Source: Sphingomonadales bacterium 63-6
Lineage (GTDB): Bacteria > Pseudomonadota > Alphaproteobacteria > Sphingomonadales > Sphingomonadaceae
Reading direction: 5' to 3'
Assembly (NCBI GenBank): GCA_001898545.1
Contig: MKUB01000200.1
Coordinates: 19,245-53,433 of the forward strand
DNA: 34,189 nt
Below the pieces are notes generated by a model. The model did no database searches, had not been told where the DNA came from, and saw nothing but the letters and a program-made list of their open reading frames with translations. The translations under genes and the position numbers were made by a program. This document shows, in pieces, positions 17,920 through 27,153 of the stretch. Numbering within the stretch: the stretch's first letter is position 1; each line of letters begins with the position of its first letter.

Positions 17920-20900
17920 TCAGAAGGACACATTGGCCCCAATAAAGAAGCGACGTCCCAGCACATCGTAATTGCCCGCGTCATAGCGGCCACCCGGCAG
18001 GCGCCCCTGAGCAGGGTCGGCCGAGGTATCGACACCCATCAGCGGGGGCGCGCGGTCGAACAGATTGTCGATGCCGAAGCGGACAGTTGCGGCCTTGTTA
18101 ATCTGATAGGAGCCGGAAAGGCTGAAGAGATCATAGGCCGGGGCCCCGGTAATCGGCGTGCCGCCCTGACGAGTAACCGCAGTGACATGGGCGATGGCGG
18201 GCTTGTGCTGCCATTGCAGGCTGACGGTTGCCGGACCGACCGAGTAGTTGAACCGGGTGAACAGCTTCCAGCGATAGGAGCCTGCCTGAGTACCAACTTC
18301 GCCGCCGCCCGTGGTGCCTGCATAGTCGATCAACGGCACCGCGACTTCGTCCGCAGTCGTCGCGAACTTGTCGAGATAAGTGAACTGCACATTAGTGGAG
18401 AAGCGGCCCGGAAGGCCTATACCGGCATCCTTGAAGCGGAGCCCCCAATCAAGCTGCACGTCCACGCCGGCCGTTTCCACGCGCCCCGCATTGCCGTAAT
18501 TCACCAGGACGTTGACGACTTCGCCCGTCTGGGAATCCCGTACGATGCGCGAACAGGCATCGTTGACGCTGTAATCCGGGTTGAAGACCGGGGTGAAGCA
18601 CTTGCGGAAGACGGCGTTGATATTCTCCTGCGAGATACCGCCGGAAAGGGTCACATTGTAATAGTCGATTGCCAGCCTCAGGCTGCGCAGCCATTCGCTT
18701 TCGAAAGGCGAGCTGATGACCGCGCCGATCGTATAGGTCGTGGCATCCTCTTCCTTCAGTGCCAGAGCGCCTGCGGAAACCGCGCGGAAGAAGTCCGCCG
18801 TATTCGTGGGATATAGCCGGTCGGCTTCATAGAATTGCGTGGCGGCATTCGCCCCCATGATGTTCCGGCACAGGGCCTCTACCTTGGCCGCATTGGGGTT
18901 GCCCACCGTATCGCCGGAATCCGGATTGAGATTGCTGTCCGCCCCAATCGGATTGGCGGAATAATTGCCGAAGAAGACGGGATTGGTGATGTTCCCACGC
19001 GAACAGGGATCGCCATCGGTGACCTGTGTCTGGGTCTGAGTACGGGCAGTGAACAATTCGCCCAGATTGGGGGCACGACTGGCCTTCTGATAGCCGCCAC
19101 GGAAGCGCAGCCATTCGAACGGCGCATATTCGCCGTTGATCTTGTACGTGCCGACAGTGCCGACCGAACGATAATCGGACAGGCGATAGCCAAGTTCCAG
19201 CGTCAGGGCCTTGGCGAATGGCAGGTCGGCCAATACCGGGACCAGCAGTTCGCCATAGATTTCCTTCACCGAGGTAGTTCCAGCCGTACTCGCCTGCGGG
19301 AAGCCGCCATTCACGGTTTCATAGAAGGCGGAGCCGTCCATCATCGCGGAATCGGCGTGGAATTTCATCTTGTTCACCCGATATTCCGCGCCCAACGCAA
19401 AACGCAGCTGGCCATAGGGAAGATCGAACAGGCCACCTTGCAGGTTGGCCTGCACATTCTCCTGAGTGAGCCGGTTTTCAAGCTGCGCGTCCACCGCCAC
19501 GGCCAAGCCGCAATCCTCGGTATAGCTGGACGAAGAGATGAAGGGGCTCAGGCCGCTCTTGCAGCTGGCATTTGCACCATTGCGATTGACGGCAATCGGC
19601 GTCCCATTCCCGGTGAAGGTGGAATTGTAGCCATAGTTCGGCGCATTGAGGACGGCCGCCAGCCGCTCCACCGAAAGATAGCCGTAAAGCTCCGTGCGCG
19701 CGGTGGTTTCACCGTGGGAGGCAAAGACTTCCCAGGTCCAGTCCGTGCCGGGCACCTTCCCTTCCAGCCCAAGCAGCATCTGATAGGTCTGGTTGTGGTT
19801 CACGGTGGTGCGGCGCGCAATGTCGCCGGGGATCAGATTGACATAGAAAGGCTGGGTCGCGGCTGCGCCGGTCCGGCTGTTGAGCAGCAGGGCCAGTTCA
19901 TCGGGGACCGGGAACACCTGGCTGTTGGTACAGCCGCCTACGACAGGGCAGTCCAAACCGAACTTGCCGGTTCCCAAGCCCGCCGGGGAGCTTACACCCT
20001 GCGCCAGGAAATCCAGATTGGTGTAGGTGACGCCGCCGATCGTGGCACCCAAAGAAGATGGCGTCCCCAGCACCGAATTGCCGGTGTAGATATTATTGTC
20101 ATGCGGGATCGCCGTACCGAGAGAACCAAGGGCCACCGTATTGAGTGAGAGCGACACGGTCTCCGTCGAAGCATAAGACGCCTGCCCGAAAGCAGTGATA
20201 TTGTCCGAAATGTCATAATGGCCGCTAGCGAAGAACGAATATCGCGTCTGCGGCGATGAGAGCAGCAGATCGTCGATATTGTCAGCCAGCACGCCGGTGC
20301 TCAGCAGCTTGCGGTTCAACCCATCCACCGCTCCGGACGAAGCCGGATCATAGCCATAGAATAGCGGCGTATAGACGCCGCCCGGCGAGGTCGAACCGTT
20401 CAGGAAGAATGAATTGTTGCCATTCAGATAGAAGGAGGAGGTGTTCGGGACAGAGATGCTTCCCGGAACACCCTTGCCGTGGAACAGTGCGTTGACGGCT
20501 TCCGCCGTCGGCCGGCCCGACGCCGGGAAGGAGATATAATTCTGCTCCAGGAAATACTCGGTGCCGGCCACGTCGGGGTTGCGCGCCAGTTCGACGTTCC
20601 AAGGGCGATCCATGGTGCGAACCGATTCACGGTCGTAATATTCCATGCCCAGCATGACGTTGCCGCGCCCGCCATCGAGATTGGCACCCATCAGGGCTGC
20701 CACGCGATATTGCGCCCCGTCGCCCCGCTCGGTCAGCGAATATTGGCCATCCAGACTGATGCCCGTGAAATTCTTCTTGAGGATGAAATTGACCACACCG
20801 CCCACGGCATCTGCGCCATAGGTGGAGGAGGCGCCCCCGGAAATCACCTCGACCCGCTCCACTGCAGCGGACGGGATCGTGTTGAGATCGACGACGCCTG

Positions 20901-21318
20901 AGCCGTTAATCGGCGTGGGGCGCCGACCGTCGATGAGAACGAGGTTCCGGTTCGAGCCGAGCTGGCGCAGGCTGACCGTCGCCACACCGATAGTGACATT
21001 GGCATTGGCCTGCAGCCCCTGCGTGTCGAACTGGGTCAGCGCAGGCGCGAATTGCGGCAGCTTGTTGAGATTGGCTTCGATATTGATCGCGCTGCTCTCT
21101 TCCAGCAGCTCCGCCCCGACAGTCACGGTCGGGCTCGTCGCGATGAAATCCTTGCGGATGATACGCGATCCGGTGACGATGATCGGCTCAGCCTCTTCCT
21201 TTTCCTGAGCGGCAGGAGCTTCCTGCGCATAGGCGGGCACGGCGGCCATGCAGGTGGAAATGCCGATAGCGGTGCAAAGTGCAGTTGCGCGAAACTGCTT
21301 GAGATAGATTCCCTTCAT
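17920..21318 (-). CDS. TonB-dependent outer membrane receptor (large)
   Basis: Signal peptide; EPIIVTGSRI plug; RVEVISGGASSTYGADAVGGVVNFILKKNF; C-terminal FIGANVSF. Start at 21318 with GGAGGGG SD. Confidence 0.94.
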   Translation of the reverse strand: MKGIYLKQFRATALCTAIGISTCMAAVPAYAQEAPAAQEKEEAEPIIVTGSRIIRKDFIATSPTVTVGAELLEESSAINIEANLNKLPQFAPALTQFDTQGLQANANVTIGVATVSLRQLGSNRNLVLIDGRRPTPINGSGVVDLNTIPSAAVERVEVISGGASSTYGADAVGGVVNFILKKNFTGISLDGQYSLTERGDGAQYRVAALMGANLDGGRGNVMLGMEYYDRESVRTMDRPWNVELARNPDVAGTEYFLEQNYISFPASGRPTAEAVNALFHGKGVPGSISVPNTSSFYLNGNNSFFLNGSTSPGGVYTPLFYGYDPASSGAVDGLNRKLLSTGVLADNIDDLLLSSPQTRYSFFASGHYDISDNITAFGQASYASTETVSLSLNTVALGSLGTAIPHDNNIYTGNSVLGTPSSLGATIGGVTYTNLDFLAQGVSSPAGLGTGKFGLDCPVVGGCTNSQVFPVPDELALLLNSRTGAAATQPFYVNLIPGDIARRTTVNHNQTYQMLLGLEGKVPGTDWTWEVFASHGETTARTELYGYLSVERLAAVLNAPNYGYNSTFTGNGTPIAVNRNGANASCKSGLSPFISSSSYTEDCGLAVAVDAQLENRLTQENVQANLQGGLFDLPYGQLRFALGAEYRVNKMKFHADSAMMDGSAFYETVNGGFPQASTAGTTSVKEIYGELLVPVLADLPFAKALTLELGYRLSDYRSVGTVGTYKINGEYAPFEWLRFRGGYQKASRAPNLGELFTARTQTQTQVTDGDPCSRGNITNPVFFGNYSANPIGADSNLNPDSGDTVGNPNAAKVEALCRNIMGANAATQFYEADRLYPTNTADFFRAVSAGALALKEEDATTYTIGAVISSPFESEWLRSLRLAIDYYNVTLSGGISQENINAVFRKCFTPVFNPDYSVNDACSRIVRDSQTGEVVNVLVNYGNAGRVETAGVDVQLDWGLRFKDAGIGLPGRFSTNVQFTYLDKFATTADEVAVPLIDYAGTTGGGEVGTQAGSYRWKLFTRFNYSVGPATVSLQWQHKPAIAHVTAVTRQGGTPITGAPAYDLFSLSGSYQINKAATVRFGIDNLFDRAPPLMGVDTSADPAQGRLPGGRYDAGNYDVLGRRFFIGANVSF

Positions 21319-21525
21319 GAGACCAAGTCCCCTCCTCATCCCCTGGCATTCTTGCCGGCCCGTTCGATGCGAGCGCAGGCTTCGATGCCCATGAGCCCGC
21401 CCGAACAGCCGGCTCGCCCGGTATGGGTAAGGAGGAAGCAAGGAGTCCGGCAGACCCGATCCGGCGGCCCGCCACCACACAAATGGGTGTTGCCGCCAGC
21501 CCCGCCCGGTTGGAATTCAAACCGC

Positions 21526-21564
21526 CAGCGCTTGCGCTGCCATTCCTCCGTCCGGCAGGACGGA
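21526..21564. promoter_or_regulatory. Two adjacent dyads in the TonB receptor / HK divergent promoter region
   Basis: CAGCGC-TT-GCGCTG (21526-21539) and TCCGTCC-GGCA-GGACGGA (21547-21564). Confidence 0.45.
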
Positions 21565-21649
21565 AAACCGACTTCCCCCAAATGTCTGAGAGGGTGGCGG
21601 AAAGGGAAGCGACAGGATGAGGACGATTGTGGGCAGGCAAGGCGGGAGA

Positions 21650-24600
21650 ATGCAGAAAAGCGGCCTCGAAACCCTGCGGCGAATGGCTCGTCTGTTCCTC
21701 GCAATCATCCTGCCCGTCGCCCTGACGCACACCGCATCGGCCGCGCAACGCGATCTGGGCTTCGGGCATTTCGTCCATACGGAACTGGAGGCAAAAAACG
21801 GGCTGCCCGCGCAGGCAAACTCGATTGTCCAGACACCCGATGGCTATTTGTGGTTCGGAACGCCGGATGGGCTGTTCCGATATAACGGTCAGACTTTTGA
21901 GCGCATTCCGGTGCTGCGCCACGGCGCCTTCACAGATGCTGCGATCATTGAAGCCATCGTTACGCGGCGGGGGGAGATGTGGCTCGGTGCGGGGCAGAAT
22001 GCCGGCGTTCTGGTGCTGCGGAACGGAAGGCTGCAACAGACCGGAATGACTACCCCGCCTCCACAGATCACGCATTTGGTGGAAGGGAAAGACGGTTCCA
22101 TCTGGGCAGCTTCCAGCGGAAGAAAGGACCGCCTGTTTCGCCATATGGCCGGCAAGTGGCAGCGAATGGACCTGCCGCTCGCCCTTCCCGCCGGGGCTAT
22201 CGCCGATATGGAAGTGGATCGGCGCGGCACCATCTGGATATTGCTGGCAAGCGCTTCCGGCGGCCAGCTTGCCTTTCTGAGACAGGGCAGTGCCCGCTTC
22301 GAGACAGCTGCAGACCGTGTCGGACTTGGCCGTATGACACTGGACCCGAATGGCGGCCTTTGGGTATCGGACAATTTCGGCACGCGCATGGTGCGAGACT
22401 CCAGCGGCGCCCGCCCACTTGCGCAGATCGCTTATCCGCCCGTGGCAAATATCGGCTTTCCAAAAATCAAGTTCGACAGTCGGGGCAATATCTGGGGGAG
22501 TTCCCTCTCCGGCGGGATATTCCTCATTTCTGGCGCGGGTAAGGCTGAAAACTCAGGGAAGAAACCGCTGGCCCTCAGCTATGACGATCGCATCGGCACG
22601 CTGCCTACGCTCGATGTGTTCCCGGATCGTGAGGGCAATGTCTGGATATCGAGCAGCGAGTCCCTGCATCGTTTTCACCCGGCCAACGCCGTGCCTGTTT
22701 CCTCGATCCAGAGTCACCCCAGATCCCCGCAAAGGCTGGCGGTAGCCACAGATGGCAGCATCTATCTCTTCAGCCTGGGCAGCCTTTACCGCATCGAACC
22801 GAATGCGGAGCCGGCACTGGTCGTTTCAAATCTCGATGCGAATGCGGTGATCTGCACGGCCAGATCCGGCGGGGTCTGGTATATCGACAGGCGCAAGGCG
22901 ATGCTGTTCGATGGCGGGCAGCGCCATGCCCTGCCGGCCGCCCTGCCTGCCAGCGAACCTCCGGTCCTGTGCGAAGAGGATGGTTTCGGACGCCTTTGGT
23001 CCCTGTCCAGAAACGCCGTAAGCTGGTTTCGGGAAGGAAGCTGGCACTATGGCTTTCCCGGTTTCGATGAAGCCGACATATGGGATGTGGCAACGGAAGC
23101 ATCCGGCGCCCTGATCGTCAGCCTCGGGACGAACCGGCTCATCAGGATCGACGAGACGGTGGCCACCCCCGTGAGGACGGGATGGGACGGCAGCATTTCC
23201 TCCATGCACAACACCCCGCTGGGTCTGCTGGTGAGCCATTCCAACGGATTGTGGCGTAGCGGCACCTCCGGCCAGCGCAGCGGGGCTTCCATAACCACAC
23301 GTGCCCTCGCGAAAGCGCGGGATTTTGACGTGGACCACAAGTATCTCTGGGTATTCGGCCTGTCAGGCGTGAAGCAATTTCCCCTGGCAAGGCTGAACCA
23401 GACATGGGACACCGAACGGCGTCCCACCGCCAGCATGACCTTCGACTGGGCCGAGGGCCTCCCGGTCGGCAAGCAGGACATCGGCTTTCGCGGCCGCCAA
23501 ATCGCTGCCGGAAGCGACGGGCGGATATGGGTTCTGACCAGAAGCGGGCCTTACCTCATCGACACGAGGAACGTCATTCGCAACACGATCCCGCCCCCGC
23601 TGGCCATAGAGGCTGTTTGGGGCGACGGGCATCCCGCCAGCGAAAAGGAAGGCAGGCAGTATCTCAGCAGCGGAACCCGTTCCGTCAGAATTTCCTACGG
23701 CGCGCTCAGCTATTCCATGCCGGAGCGTGTCCGCTTCAAATACCGCCTGATCGGCGCCAATGACGAGTGGACCTATGCAGGCAATCGCCATGAAGTGACA
23801 TTCGATAATCTCGGCCCGGGAGATTATCGTTTCGAAGTGATGGGCGCGAATGAGGACGGCGTATGGAACACCGAGCCCGCCTCCATCGAATTCACGATTG
23901 CGCCAACCTTTCTGCAGTCACCGATTGTGAAATTCGTGGCGGCGCTGTTGCTGCTCACCGCCATCGCGCTGGCCTATCACTGGCGAACATATATCCTCAC
24001 CACACGCGTGCGGAACGCCATGTCGGTCCGCTCGGCGGAGAGGGAGCGCATTGCCCGCGAACTCCACGATACACTGCTGCAATCTGTGCAGGGGCTGATC
24101 CTGCGGTTCCAACTGCTGGTGGATCATCTGCCGAAGGAACACCCTTCGCGCGCCGAACTTGCCACCACGCTGGACCAGGCGGATGAAGTCCTGTCCGAAG
24201 GGCGCAAACGGGTGCTCGATCTGCGCTCACGCCAGCCCCGGACCAGCCTTGAGGAAGTGATCGAGGCAGTTGTAGAGCGTCAGCTTCCAACGGACCGCTT
24301 TCAGACACACATCCGCACGAGCGGAGTTATCAGGCCTATTGAAACACCGGTTTTCAATAGTCTGATCGATGTAGCCAATGAATGCCTGTTCAATATCCTG
24401 CGCCATGCAAAGGCGGATCGAGTGCAGATCGATCTGCGCTATGGCCCGTCGTATCTGGAGATGGAAATCGCTGATAACGGCGTCGGATTTAGCCCTAAGG
24501 CAATCGCGGATGCGGCTGCGGCTGGACATTTCGGTATTCTGGGTATGCGGGAGCGGATTGAGGCGCTGGGAGGCACGTTGCAGATCAATTCGGAACCCGC

Positions 24601-24733
24601 AAAAGGGGTTCGGATCACCGTTCGATTTTCGTCAACCGTTGCATACCTAAGTAAAAATGGTCAAACTCCCAAAAAAACAGGGAGAGGGTGGCCATGGTTT
24701 ACCCGGAAAGTCCGCGAACAGGCGGACCCATAA
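21650..24733 (+). CDS. Sensor histidine kinase: periplasmic two-component-regulator propeller + Y_Y_Y domain + TM + HisKA_3/HATPase
   Basis: Repeated DGYLWFGTPDGLFRYNG-type propeller motifs; RYRLIGANDEWTYAGN/YRFEVMGANEDG (Y_Y_Y); ERERIARELHDTLLQSVQGLILRFQ H-box; ADNGVGFSP, GHFGILGMRERIEALGG. ATG 21650 has SD GGCGGGAGA; ATG 21617 is an alternative. Confidence 0.93.
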   Translation: MQKSGLETLRRMARLFLAIILPVALTHTASAAQRDLGFGHFVHTELEAKNGLPAQANSIVQTPDGYLWFGTPDGLFRYNGQTFERIPVLRHGAFTDAAIIEAIVTRRGEMWLGAGQNAGVLVLRNGRLQQTGMTTPPPQITHLVEGKDGSIWAASSGRKDRLFRHMAGKWQRMDLPLALPAGAIADMEVDRRGTIWILLASASGGQLAFLRQGSARFETAADRVGLGRMTLDPNGGLWVSDNFGTRMVRDSSGARPLAQIAYPPVANIGFPKIKFDSRGNIWGSSLSGGIFLISGAGKAENSGKKPLALSYDDRIGTLPTLDVFPDREGNVWISSSESLHRFHPANAVPVSSIQSHPRSPQRLAVATDGSIYLFSLGSLYRIEPNAEPALVVSNLDANAVICTARSGGVWYIDRRKAMLFDGGQRHALPAALPASEPPVLCEEDGFGRLWSLSRNAVSWFREGSWHYGFPGFDEADIWDVATEASGALIVSLGTNRLIRIDETVATPVRTGWDGSISSMHNTPLGLLVSHSNGLWRSGTSGQRSGASITTRALAKARDFDVDHKYLWVFGLSGVKQFPLARLNQTWDTERRPTASMTFDWAEGLPVGKQDIGFRGRQIAAGSDGRIWVLTRSGPYLIDTRNVIRNTIPPPLAIEAVWGDGHPASEKEGRQYLSSGTRSVRISYGALSYSMPERVRFKYRLIGANDEWTYAGNRHEVTFDNLGPGDYRFEVMGANEDGVWNTEPASIEFTIAPTFLQSPIVKFVAALLLLTAIALAYHWRTYILTTRVRNAMSVRSAERERIARELHDTLLQSVQGLILRFQLLVDHLPKEHPSRAELATTLDQADEVLSEGRKRVLDLRSRQPRTSLEEVIEAVVERQLPTDRFQTHIRTSGVIRPIETPVFNSLIDVANECLFNILRHAKADRVQIDLRYGPSYLEMEIADNGVGFSPKAIADAAAAGHFGILGMRERIEALGGTLQINSEPAKGVRITVRFSSTVAYLSKNGQTPKKTGRGWPWFTRKVREQADP

Positions 24734-25341
24734 CGACGTTGCTTGTGGATGACCACGAGTTGCTGCGCGATGGCCTGCGCAGATTGATTGAGGATCAGCC
24801 CGACATCACAGTGGTCGGTGAATTGGATGACGGACAAGGCGCGCTTGAACTTGTTCGCAGGTGCAAGCCACGTGTGGTTGTGCTGGACCTACAGATGCCT
24901 TGCATGGATGGGCTGGAAGTCGCCCGCCAGATCGCGCCGGAAGTCCCCTCCACCAAAATCCTGGTACTATCCACATTCCATAATAGCGGGCAGGCCATCC
25001 GCGCATTCGAAGCCGGGGCGAGCGGTTATGTCCTGAAAACGAGCATCCGCCGGGAATTGCTGGAAGGCATCAGGACAGTGGCCCGCGGCAAAAGGTTCGT
25101 CTGTGCAGAAATCGCCAAGGAAGTCGCCGCCCAGCTTTTCGAGGAGCGATTGACCGAGCGGGAGATTCAGCTGCTCAACCTGATCGCCGAGGGCAATCAG
25201 AACAAGCAGATCGCCTGGTCGCTCGATCTGTCCGAGAATACCATCAAGGGCCTGTTGAAAACCCTATTCCAGAAGCTCGGCGCCCGGGACAGAACCCATG
25301 CCGTCGTCCTTGCCTCCCGCCTGGGGTGGATCAGGCTCTGA
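24694..25341 (+). CDS. NarL/LuxR-type response regulator
   Basis: TLLVDDHELLRDGLRRLI, VVVLDLQMPCMDGLE receiver; LTEREIQLLNLIAEGNQNKQIAWSLDLSENTIKGLLKTLFQKLGARDRTHAV LuxR HTH. ATG 24694 preceded by AGGGAGAGGG; overlaps the HK 3' end. Confidence 0.95.
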   Translation: MVYPESPRTGGPITTLLVDDHELLRDGLRRLIEDQPDITVVGELDDGQGALELVRRCKPRVVVLDLQMPCMDGLEVARQIAPEVPSTKILVLSTFHNSGQAIRAFEAGASGYVLKTSIRRELLEGIRTVARGKRFVCAEIAKEVAAQLFEERLTEREIQLLNLIAEGNQNKQIAWSLDLSENTIKGLLKTLFQKLGARDRTHAVVLASRLGWIRL

Positions 25342-25344
25342 TCG

Positions 25345-25371
25345 ATGGCCGGCGCCCTGTCCCCGGGCCAT
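25345..25371. terminator. Possible hairpin between convergent RR and ThDP genes
   Basis: ATGGCC...GGCCAT, 6-bp arms in a 44-nt convergent gap; weak. Confidence 0.3.
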
Positions 25372-25385
25372 AATGGAATTTACGC

Positions 25386-27020
25386 CTAGAGGCGCGAAGC
25401 CCGCGTTTCCTGCGTGGTGATGAATTCCAGCAGCGCGGGCTGGCCGCGTTCCGTCGCCTCGATACCGCGCCGGATCGCCGCTGCGATGTCATCCGGCCGC
25501 TCGATCCGCTCCCCATAGCCGCCCAGCGCGCGCGCGAAGGCCGCATAATCGCCCGAAATATCGGTTGAGCGATATTTTTCAGTGGCGACCGGCATCACCG
25601 GCAATTCGATGGCCATTGCCGAATTGTTGAGCAGGATCGACAGGATCGGTGTGCGCTCCCGCACGGCGGTTTCGAAATCCATGCCGGTAAAGCCGATGGC
25701 GGCATCGCCCCACACATTGATGCACAATTTATCCGGGCAGGCCAGCTTTGCCCCCATCGCCAGCCCCAGCCCATAGCCGAGCTGCGTGGACTTGCCCCAG
25801 CCAATATAGGACAGCGGCGAGCGGGATTTCCAGAAAGGTGTCAGCTGGTCACGCGGGCTACCCGCGTCGTGGGTGATGATCGTATTGGCTACATCCACCG
25901 TGCGCTGCAATTCCCATAACACGCGATAAGGAGAGAGCGGGGCATCCTCGCATTCCAGCAGGGGAAGCCATTCCTGCATCCACGCCTGCTCCACCTCCGC
26001 GATCTCGCGGATCACAGCTGAAGGATCGCGCGCGCCGTCCAGCAAGGGGCGGCAGGCGGCGACCAGCATGGCCAACGTCAACTGGGCATCCCCGGCCAGC
26101 GCCATTTCGCAGCGCACACCCTTGTTGAAATCAGCCGGATCGAGCGTCGAATGGATGATCGGCACATGGCCCGGCATCGAAACGCCGAATGCCGTTTCGG
26201 AGAAACTGCAGCCAATGCCGAAGATCAGATCGGCATTATTGAGGAAATGTCGAAGCTGGCCGGGAATGGCTGCCCCGCCAGAACCGATTGCCAGCGGATG
26301 CGTCTCGTCGAAGCAGCTCTTGCCTTCTAGGCTGGTGGAAACCGGCGCACCCAGCAATTCGGCCAGTTCGCGCAATTCCGCATAGGCATTGGCCCAATGA
26401 ACGCCCTGTCCGGCATGAATCACCAGGCGCTTCGCATCGACCAGCCGCTTGGCCACTTCCTCAACCTGAGCGGGATCGGGGCCGAAACGGGTAGACACTA
26501 CCGGCTGGTAATCGATCGGTTCGGGCACATCCTCGGCCAGCACATCCCAAGGCATTTCGACCAGAGCGGGACGCAGACGCCCGTTGCGCAGCGCGGTGAA
26601 TGCCCGGCGCATGATGGCGGGAGTGTCTTCCGAGCGCAGGATGGGCTCGGCGGTCTTGGTGATGTCCCGCATGGAAATGCAGGCGTTGTAATTGTCGGGC
26701 ACATGGGCCAGCCGGCGCGCATAGCCCTGCGGCAGGACCAGCACTGGCACGCTTTCCGAATAGGCCTGGGCAACGCCACCATAGGCATTTTCCGTGCCTG
26801 GGCCATGCTGCATCGCGAACACGCCCATCTTTGCGCCGCGAGTGAGGCGGGAATAGGCATCCGCCATGTGAAGGCCGGTGCGTTCCTGCCGGACGATGAT
26901 GGGGCGGATACCTGCGGCCGCGGCCTGTTCCAGCACTGCATTGCGGGGATAACCGAAAATAATGTCGACGCCCTCACGCCGCAGGATTTCGGCGATAGCC
27001 GAGCCAACCTTCACAGACAT
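25386..27020 (-). CDS. ThDP-dependent enzyme, acetolactate synthase/decarboxylase-like
   Basis: IIFGYPRNAVLEQ, IIVRQERTGLHMADAYSR (catalytic Glu), QHGPGTENAYGG, GDAAIGFTGMDFETAVRERTPILSILLNN (GDx-N ThDP motif). Start MSVKVGS at 27020, not 27230. Confidence 0.9.
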   Translation of the reverse strand: MSVKVGSAIAEILRREGVDIIFGYPRNAVLEQAAAAGIRPIIVRQERTGLHMADAYSRLTRGAKMGVFAMQHGPGTENAYGGVAQAYSESVPVLVLPQGYARRLAHVPDNYNACISMRDITKTAEPILRSEDTPAIMRRAFTALRNGRLRPALVEMPWDVLAEDVPEPIDYQPVVSTRFGPDPAQVEEVAKRLVDAKRLVIHAGQGVHWANAYAELRELAELLGAPVSTSLEGKSCFDETHPLAIGSGGAAIPGQLRHFLNNADLIFGIGCSFSETAFGVSMPGHVPIIHSTLDPADFNKGVRCEMALAGDAQLTLAMLVAACRPLLDGARDPSAVIREIAEVEQAWMQEWLPLLECEDAPLSPYRVLWELQRTVDVANTIITHDAGSPRDQLTPFWKSRSPLSYIGWGKSTQLGYGLGLAMGAKLACPDKLCINVWGDAAIGFTGMDFETAVRERTPILSILLNNSAMAIELPVMPVATEKYRSTDISGDYAAFARALGGYGERIERPDDIAAAIRRGIEATERGQPALLEFITTQETRASRL

Positions 27021-27036
27021 TTCCCAACGGGCGCGT

Positions 27037-27078
27037 AAAAAGGTTGGCCGACCGGAAAGCGCCCCAATCCGGCCGGCC
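27037..27078 (-). terminator. Intrinsic terminator / candidate attenuator just upstream of the ThDP gene
   Basis: Minus strand GGCCGGCCGGA-11 nt-TCCGGTCGGCC (one G-U wobble) then AACCTTTTT; U-tract ends 17 nt before the ATG. Confidence 0.7.
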
Positions 27079-27111
27079 TGTTCTGTTTCTCGCCAGTCTT
27101 GAAGAGAGATA

Positions 27112-27146
27112 CGGCCGGGACCCGACAGAGTCAGGTCACCCGGCCG
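27112..27146 (-). other. Upstream leader hairpin after the TonB receptor stop
   Basis: CGGCCGGG...CCCGGCCG perfect 8-bp arms, 19-nt loop. Confidence 0.5.
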
Positions 27147-27153
27147 CCCCCCA

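Noticed and set aside
27021-27153. TPP riboswitch upstream of the ThDP enzyme gene (ACCTGACTCTG and GTTGGGAA resemble parts of the THI box)
   Set aside because: The conserved CUGAGA element and the required helix order are absent; resemblance is limited to short fragments
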